Below are positions 59,796-64,000 of a stretch of DNA of 64,000 bases, piece after piece. Origin of the DNA: an uncultured Bacteroidales bacterium (lineage in GTDB: Bacteria > Bacteroidota > Bacteroidia > Bacteroidales > P3); the NCBI GenBank assembly GCA_946406015.1, contig CAMJJD010000001.1:62001-126000 (forward strand). The letters are read 5' to 3'. Made by a program: the position numbers and the translations under genes. The notes below the pieces were generated by a model. It had not been told where the DNA came from. It did no database searches and was given only the letters and a program-made list of their open reading frames with translations. Each line of letters begins with the position of its first letter. The stretch's first letter is position 1.

Positions 59796-60154
59796 TCTTT
59801 CTGTTGTTTTAAGGTTTCTAAATATTTGATATGACTATTTATTGCTGATGATATAATTTTGCATTGCGAAATCATATCCTGAGACATCTCTTCTGAACAA
59901 TATCTCAGTTCCTTACATAAATAAACCATACTTCGTACTTCGGCACAACTTCCCTTAGCTGTATGGAGATATTTTATGAAAAGTTGGGTGGAACCTGACT
60001 CGCTTCCCTCCGCAATATTATTCATAATTGATACCGCTGCACGCTGAATTTGGTCTTTAAAGCCAAAATCACTGCTATCCTGCATCAACTCATACACCCT
60101 TACCGTCAACTTTTTTGCCAACGACCATGATGTAAGTTCCTCAAAATAAGCCAT
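59786..60154 (-). CDS. Four-helix-bundle protein (IVP/S23 type) 1
   Basis: 122 aa, all-helical. The family core is intact: DFGFKDQIQRAAVSIMNNIAEG and FIKYLHTAKGSCAEVRSMVYL, as in proteins coded by 23S rRNA intervening sequences and by many free-standing Bacteroidetes genes. It sits between kal and the CoA-transferase A gene, splitting a catabolic group, and is framed by inverted word repeats. RNA binding has been suggested for the family but the role is unknown. Confidence 0.9.
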   Translation of the reverse strand: MAYFEELTSWSLAKKLTVRVYELMQDSSDFGFKDQIQRAAVSIMNNIAEGSESGSTQLFIKYLHTAKGSCAEVRSMVYLCKELRYCSEEMSQDMISQCKIISSAINSHIKYLETLKQQKENL

Positions 60155-60167
60155 ACAGGAAGCCCGT

Positions 60168-60207
60168 TACCTTTTTAACCTTTAAACCCTTTTAACCTCT
60201 TTAACCC
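60168..60207. repeat. Right arm of the inverted word repeat around four-helix-bundle gene 1
   Basis: CCTTTTTAACC, CCCTTTTAACC and TCTTTAACCC words, inverse of the left arm. It spans the stop codon of the CoA-transferase gene (60201-60203) and the leader of the four-helix-bundle gene. Confidence 0.75.
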
Positions 60208-60848
60208 TTAATGACGTAGTCGACAAAGATGCCGGGGGTCTTGACGTTCTCGGGAGCGATGCTGCCGGTGGCGACAATCTCCTGCGGCTCGACGATGACG
60301 GTGTCGGCGGCGGTGGCCATCATGGGGCTGAAGTTCTGCGAGGTGCCCTTGTATACCAAGTTGCCGCTCTCGTCGGCGATGTTGGCTCCGATGATGGCGA
60401 CGTCAGCGCGGACGGGTTTCTCAAGGAGATATTCCTTGCCGTCGACGGTGACCTTCTGCTTGCCGTTTTCGACCACGGTGCCAAGACCTGTCTGGGTCAG
60501 CACGCCACCGAGACCTGCACCCGCGGCGCGGATCTGCTCGGCCAGGGTGCCTTGGGGCTGCAGGGTGACCTTCAGCTCGCCGGCATTCATCTGGTCGATG
60601 GTGTTGTTATTGGTGCCGATATGGGTGGCGATGAGGGCCTTCACCTGATGGTTGGTGATGAGTTTGCCGACGCCGACTTCGGGATAGGCGGTGTCATTGC
60701 AGATGATGGTGAGATCCTTCACGTTGCGAGCTACGAGCTCGTCGATGAGTGCAATGGGGTTGCCCACGCCGAGGAATCCGCCCACCATGACGGTCATGCC
60801 GTCGTGAATCATGTCGGCGGCCTCTTTTACGGTGACAAATTTCTTCAT
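60201..60848 (-). CDS. atoD: 3-oxoacid/butyrate-acetoacetate CoA-transferase subunit A
   Basis: 215 aa alpha subunit that moves CoA between acetoacetate and acetate/butyrate in amino-acid fermentation. Motifs: MVGGFLGVGNPIALIDEL (oxyanion region of type I CoA-transferases), TQTGLGTVVENGK and ATAADTVIVEPQE. The catalytic glutamate lies in subunit B, which normally follows directly; here a four-helix-bundle gene and kal follow instead, so B must be elsewhere. Own promoter at 60894-60901. Confidence 0.88.
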   Translation of the reverse strand: MKKFVTVKEAADMIHDGMTVMVGGFLGVGNPIALIDELVARNVKDLTIICNDTAYPEVGVGKLITNHQVKALIATHIGTNNNTIDQMNAGELKVTLQPQGTLAEQIRAAGAGLGGVLTQTGLGTVVENGKQKVTVDGKEYLLEKPVRADVAIIGANIADESGNLVYKGTSQNFSPMMATAADTVIVEPQEIVATGSIAPENVKTPGIFVDYVIKG

Positions 60849-60862
60849 AATAGTATACTATT
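60849..60862. promoter_or_regulatory. 14-bp palindrome next to the atoD start
   Basis: AATAGTATACTATT is a perfect palindrome directly upstream of the atoD ATG, inside its leader; candidate operator. Confidence 0.5.
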
Positions 60863-60893
60863 TTATTGTTTGTTGCGTTATTGTTTCAGCGTG

Positions 60894-60901
60894 CAAAGAT
60901 A
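60894..60901 (-). promoter_or_regulatory. Promoter -7 element of atoD
   Basis: Minus-strand TATCTTTG, exact TAnnTTTG match, 45 bp before the atoD start. Confidence 0.6.
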
Positions 60902-60929
60902 CTATATTTTTTGCATATTGAAAAAAAAA

Positions 60930-60961
60930 TTTGCCCAGATGCCGAAATATGAGTAATTTTG
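60930..60961 (+). promoter_or_regulatory. Promoter of the 60987 gene
   Basis: TTTG at 60930-60933, 20-bp spacer, TAATTTTG at 60954-60961; ATG 26 bp downstream. Confidence 0.7.
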
Positions 60962-60986
60962 CACTTGAAAATTAAGACGTAAAAGG

Positions 60987-61619
60987 ATGAAAAAGACGTT
61001 GATTTTTGCCGTAATAGTGATGCTTTTCGCCCCCTTGGCGGGTGCGCAGGAATATATTGAGCCGGTTGAAAAGTGGAAGGTGGCCGAGGTGTGGGGCATC
61101 AATTACCACGGTTGGTCGTTCCATCAAGACTGGGAAGTGGACTTCACTGTCGAGAACCAGGACGGCCGTTTCACTCCCACCGACGCCGAAATCGCCGAAG
61201 CCGAGCGACTCATACAGAAACGCATATCATACGTCAACCGCGACCATTACAACCAAGGCGGCATGTGCCCCGTCATCGACGAGCACATGCGCATGTACCG
61301 CCGTCAGTATGTGGGCTTCACCAACGACCGCGGTGACCACGTCATCTGGGTCAACTTCCTGTGGGACGATGAATTGACCGATGAGCGACTGGCCAGCGAC
61401 GTGCTGCTCACCACCGGTGGCTGTGGCCACTTCTGGCATCTGAAATGCAACCTCAACACCAAGAAGGTCTATGGCCTCGAGGTGAATGGCGACGGCGACA
61501 TCCGCTACCTGCCGCGCGTGGCCAAACCGCAGCCTCGCATCAGCAAGCCTAAGGGCAACAAGAAACAGAAAGTCCGTAAGACCGGTATCATCCACTCTCC
61601 TGAAGAGAAAGTATTCTAG
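60987..61619 (+). CDS. Exported protein of unknown function
   Basis: 210 aa with signal peptide 1-20 (ends AGA-Q). The mature part has a mixed alpha/beta pattern, DRGDHVIWVNFLWDD and LLTTGGCGHFWHLKCNLNTKKVYGLEVNGDGD. This resembles a recurrent Bacteroidales exported family that ends in a beta hairpin with a vicinal glycine-cysteine turn; no name is known to me. Basic C-terminal tail. The stop codon overlaps the left inverted repeat of four-helix-bundle gene 2. Confidence 0.7.
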   Translation: MKKTLIFAVIVMLFAPLAGAQEYIEPVEKWKVAEVWGINYHGWSFHQDWEVDFTVENQDGRFTPTDAEIAEAERLIQKRISYVNRDHYNQGGMCPVIDEHMRMYRRQYVGFTNDRGDHVIWVNFLWDDELTDERLASDVLLTTGGCGHFWHLKCNLNTKKVYGLEVNGDGDIRYLPRVAKPQPRISKPKGNKKQKVRKTGIIHSPEEKVF

Positions 61620-61649
61620 TTCGGAATTCGGAACTCGGAGTTCGGAGTT
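61618..61649. repeat. Left terminal inverted repeat of the four-helix-bundle 2 cassette
   Basis: 32 bp of GTTCGGA/ATTCGGA words. Its reverse complement matches 62009-62040 at 30 of 32 positions. The ATG of the enclosed gene follows directly at 61650. Confidence 0.9.
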
Positions 61650-62009
61650 ATGGATAGAAGCGTTCTTCAACAAAAAAGCTACAACTTTGCTATTAGGGTT
61701 GTACGATTATATTCACATCTGCGCGATAATAAACACGAATATACCTTATCGAAACAATTACTCCGCTCAGGAACCAGCGTTGGCGCCAATCTACGAGAAG
61801 CCAAACGAGGACAATCCAGAGCAGATTTTGCTGCAAAATTGACCATAGCACTCAAAGAGGCTGAAGAGTCTCTCTACTGGATTGAGTTGCTTAAAGAAGC
61901 AGGGTTGTTAACCAGCGATGAATTCGATAGTATATACCATGACTGCGAAGAACTAGTTAAAATGCTCGTGTCGGCGACAAAGAAACTATATGGGCCAGAT
62001 ACAAAATAA
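61650..62009 (+). CDS. Four-helix-bundle protein (IVP/S23 type) 2
   Basis: 119 aa, helical. Core TLSKQLLRSGTSVGANLREAKRGQSRADFAAKL and ALKEAEESLYWIELLKEAGLL, a different subfamily from gene 1 at 59786-60154. Both start and stop codons abut the two halves of a 32-bp inverted repeat, so the coding region exactly fills the space between them. Role unknown; similar genes occur within rRNA intervening sequences in other bacteria. Confidence 0.9.
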   Translation: MDRSVLQQKSYNFAIRVVRLYSHLRDNKHEYTLSKQLLRSGTSVGANLREAKRGQSRADFAAKLTIALKEAEESLYWIELLKEAGLLTSDEFDSIYHDCEELVKMLVSATKKLYGPDTK

Positions 62010-62433
62010 ACTCCGAACTCCGAACTCCGAATTCCGAACTCTACTATTAAAGTTCTTAAAATTTGGCGTGGTAGGCGCTTCGGGGATGGTGGTGCATGGA
62101 GGCGTGCTCTACCTGCTGAAAGAGGTGGCAGGTCTCAACCCTTTTGTGGCCAACACCATCGGCTTCGTCACCGCAGCCACCACCAACTACATCCTCAACC
62201 GTATCTGGACCTTCCGCAGCCATGAGAAGCAGGTGGGCGTGGAGTACCTCAAGTTCATCCTCGTCAGTGTCGTCGGACTCGGCATCAACAATGCCACCCT
62301 CTGGCTTGGCGGACGTCTGCTGCCCGCTTGGAACGACGACTGGCGCTTCTACATTCTCTGGGTCTTTGCCGTCGGTGTCACCACACTCTGGAACTTCTTC
62401 GGCAATATGTTGTTTACATTTAAACAGAAATAA
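61990..62433 (+). CDS. GtrA-like flippase with repeat-derived N-terminus
   Basis: 147 aa, four membrane helices, GtrA-like family (proposed undecaprenyl-phosphate-linked sugar translocases). The core begins LLLKFLKFGVVGASGMVVHGG. No start codon exists between the repeat and that core; the first ATG in frame is 61990, inside the four-helix-bundle gene, so residues 7-16 (KLRTPNSEFR) are translated from the right inverted repeat. Insertion of the cassette probably replaced the native start. Confidence 0.8.
   Translation: MGQIQNKLRTPNSEFRTLLLKFLKFGVVGASGMVVHGGVLYLLKEVAGLNPFVANTIGFVTAATTNYILNRIWTFRSHEKQVGVEYLKFILVSVVGLGINNATLWLGGRLLPAWNDDWRFYILWVFAVGVTTLWNFFGNMLFTFKQK
62009..62040. repeat. Right terminal inverted repeat of the four-helix-bundle 2 cassette
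   Basis: Inverse of 61618-61649 with two mismatches; it begins at the last base of the gene stop codon and codes for part of the GtrA N-terminus. Confidence 0.9.
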
Positions 62434-62435
62434 TT

Positions 62436-63638
62436 ATGGAAATCCTTTCAAACCGTATCCTCAATATGGCCGAGAGCGAGACTCTCGCCATGACCGCCAA
62501 AGCCCGCGAACTGAAAGCACAGGGCAAAGACGTCATCAGCCTCTCCATCGGCGAGCCCGACTTCAACACCCCCGAGGTGGTCAAAGAAGCCGCCAAGAAG
62601 GCCATCGACGACAACTTCACCCACTATCCTCCCGTGCCCGGCTATGCCGACCTGAAGGAGGCCATCTGCACCAAGCTCCGCCGCGACAACGGCCTCGAGT
62701 ACAAGCCCGAGCAGATTGTCGTCAGCACCGGCGCCAAGCAGAGCCTGTTCCAAGTGGTACAGTGCCTCATCAACCCCGGCGACGAGGTCATCATCCCCAC
62801 CCCCTTCTGGGTCTCCTACAAGGAGTTCGTCCGCCTCGCCGAAGGTAAGTGCGTATTCGTGAAGACCAAACTCGAGAACGACTTCAAGGTCACTCCCGAA
62901 CAGCTCGAGGCTGCCATCACCCCTCGCACCAAGCTCATCATGTTCTCTTCGCCCAGCAACCCCACCGGCATGCTCTACACCAAGGAAGAGCTGAAAGGCA
63001 TCGCCGAGGTCGTGGCTCGTCATGAGAACCTCTTCGTCATGGCCGACGAAATCTATGAGCACATCAACTTCGTGGGCAAGCATGAGAGTATCGCCCAGTT
63101 CCCCGAGGTCAAGGAGCGTGTCATCACCGTCAACGGCGTCGCCAAAGGTTTCGCCATGACCGGCTGGCGCATCGGCTTCATCGCCGCCCCCACCGTCATC
63201 GCCAAGGCCGCCAACAAGCTTCAGGGTCAGGTGACCAGCGCCACCTGCTCCATCGCCCAGAAGGCCACCGTCTGCGCCATGCTCATGGATCCCAAGACCA
63301 GCAAGGACATCATCGATATGCGCAACATCTTCCAGCAGCGTCGCGATATGGTCTACAAGCTCCTCTGCGACATCCCAGGCCTCAAAGTCCGTCTGCCGCA
63401 GGGTGCCTTCTACTTCTTCCCCGATTGCAGCTCCTACTATGGCAAGAGCTACAACGGCACCAAGGTTGAGAACTCCACCGACATGGCCTTCTACCTCCTC
63501 AACGAGGCCGGCGTGGCCACCGTCATGGGTTCCGCCTTCGGCGACGACAGCTGCATCCGCCTCTCCTACGCCACCTCCGAGGACCTCCTCCGCGAAGCCC
63601 TCCGCCGCATCAAAGAGGCCTTGGCCAAACTGCAGTAA
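62436..63638 (+). CDS. aspC: Aspartate aminotransferase (class I PLP enzyme)
   Basis: Transfers the amino group between aspartate and 2-oxoglutarate. 400 aa with SIGEPDFNTPEVV near the N-terminus, SSPSNPTG (substrate loop), and the Schiff-base lysine in NGVAKGFAMTGWRIGF. The sequence is the class I bacterial Ib type. Starts 2 bp after the GtrA stop. The longest downstream region has a strong terminator at 63694-63768. Aspartate feeds lysC at 36.3 kb, but they are unlinked. Confidence 0.92.
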   Translation: MEILSNRILNMAESETLAMTAKARELKAQGKDVISLSIGEPDFNTPEVVKEAAKKAIDDNFTHYPPVPGYADLKEAICTKLRRDNGLEYKPEQIVVSTGAKQSLFQVVQCLINPGDEVIIPTPFWVSYKEFVRLAEGKCVFVKTKLENDFKVTPEQLEAAITPRTKLIMFSSPSNPTGMLYTKEELKGIAEVVARHENLFVMADEIYEHINFVGKHESIAQFPEVKERVITVNGVAKGFAMTGWRIGFIAAPTVIAKAANKLQGQVTSATCSIAQKATVCAMLMDPKTSKDIIDMRNIFQQRRDMVYKLLCDIPGLKVRLPQGAFYFFPDCSSYYGKSYNGTKVENSTDMAFYLLNEAGVATVMGSAFGDDSCIRLSYATSEDLLREALRRIKEALAKLQ

Positions 63639-63693
63639 GTTTTCCCCCGGAGCAATGTTCCGAAAAGTTAGGTCGCACACGGCCTAACTGCCT

Positions 63694-63768
63694 CTCCCGC
63701 CGGTAGTGAAATCCAAAGAACGGGTCCCAAACGCTCTTCCTTGGATTCCACCATCGGCGGGAGTTTTT
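63694..63768 (+). terminator. Elaborate terminator after aspC
   Basis: Outer stem CTCCCGCCG/CGGCGGGAG (63694-63702 with 63755-63763), with an imperfect inner pairing of ATCCAA and TTGGAT regions, then TTTTT. Unusually long for a simple terminator. Confidence 0.75.
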
Positions 63769-63887
63769 CTTTTCCCGACTCAACTCTGAGGATGGTCCGT
63801 CTGCGGCCGGAGAAAACACGGAGGAGTCGGGGAGGTGGCTTGGGGAGATGCTGTTGGTCGGTCGTGCATGACCCAAGTGATAAAATA

Positions 63888-63917
63888 GCGGCGGCGCTGG
63901 AACTCCAGCGCCGCCGC
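63888..63917 (-). terminator. Perfect hairpin after the partial gene at the right edge
   Basis: 13-bp stem (63888-63900 with 63905-63917, loop AACT), AT-rich on the minus-strand exit side; placed to end the minus-strand gene at 63950. Confidence 0.7.
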
Positions 63918-63949
63918 CTTGAAGAAAGTTCTATTGTGTTGTAGTCAGC

Positions 63950-64000
63950 TTAGTCGGCTTCGTAGATGAGGAGCTGGCCGTCGGCCCAGATGAAGAGCAG
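63950..64000 (-). CDS. 3' end of a gene continuing outside the window
   Basis: Minus-strand frame open from the edge to TAA at 63950-63952, coding for 16 residues ending DGQLLIYEAD. Followed by a hairpin terminator, which supports a real gene end. Product not identifiable. Confidence 0.45.
   Translation of the reverse strand: MLFIWADGQLLIYEAD

Larger units (their letters stand above)
63639..63949. other. Gene-free stretch with two terminators
   Basis: Contains a 6-bp hairpin GTTAGG/CCTAAC (63667-63688), the aspC terminator and a second 13-bp hairpin at 63888-63917. No gene is recognised between them. Confidence 0.7.

Noticed and set aside
59786..62009. Four-helix-bundle genes as Avd of a diversity-generating retroelement
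   Set aside because: No reverse transcriptase, template repeat or variable repeat is visible; the protein family is shared with rRNA intervening sequences and is not specific to such elements.

Overview
The window is a stretch of bacterial chromosome from a member of the Bacteroidetes, most likely order Bacteroidales. Evidence: repeated promoters of the Bacteroidetes type (TTTG, about 19-21 bp, TAnnTTTG), almost no Shine-Dalgarno sequences, a C-terminal type IX secretion signal, a serine palmitoyltransferase (sphingolipid synthesis), a GldA-like ABC ATPase, CarboxypepD_reg-like secreted proteins, a DUF6266 protein, and many short word-like repeats between genes. No phage, CRISPR array or rRNA operon is present; there is one tRNA (Lys, TTT). 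Layout. 1-19.3 kb is mostly on the minus strand: threonine dehydrogenase (partial), adenylate kinase, a Fic gene remnant, a 69-bp tandem repeat, kbl, pyrF, a GldA-like ATPase and an amidase with a SPOR domain. It continues with lptD and a MerR regulator (plus), RluA and AraC (minus), a 1445-aa secreted repeat protein (plus), then a tightly overlapped minus operon nadA - REP-associated transposase - prolyl-tRNA deacylase. 19.38-19.80 kb is an AT-rich gene-free stretch with a cluster of DnaA-box-like 9-mers. Transcription polarity flips there, and a 15/16 match to the ParB site parS lies 2.6 kb away. Together these make a candidate chromosome origin region. 19.8-39.6 kb is entirely on the plus strand: rpiB, deoC, a sphingolipid pair (spt plus a GNAT-like protein), a lipoprotein, then an operon of secreted proteins ending in an ECF sigma factor and a membrane anti-sigma-like protein. 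After these come an SDR, a DUF4175 coiled-coil protein, a HATPase, ybeY-mnmG-dus-smpB-lysC, and a second operon of three tandem paralogous secreted proteins. The sigma operon and the paralogue operon share an almost identical unusual promoter, which suggests one autoregulated ECF regulon. 39.6-64 kb holds aroB (minus) divergent from a U32 peptidase-like RNA hydroxylation protein, DUF6266, tRNA-Lys, a TPR protein, rsmA, a MntP-like protein and two AT-richer secreted genes (one with a T9SS signal). Then come WbqC-like, cdd, PpiD, M23 peptidase, dxr, rseP, LptF/G, a lysine-fermentation fragment (kal, CoA-transferase subunit A), GtrA and an aspartate aminotransferase. Striking structures outside normal annotation: (1) two small four-helix-bundle genes at 59.7-60.2 and 61.6-62.0 kb, each exactly framed by inverted copies of a short-word repeat, like intervening-sequence cassettes; (2) the same kinds of word repeat expanded in frame inside three conserved genes (U32, aroB, DUF4175); (3) a REP-associated transposase with an extra DprA/SLOG-like C-terminal domain, together with REP-like palindromes in the same window; (4) the putative oriC/parS neighbourhood. 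All functional statements come from reading the sequence by eye; no database search was run.
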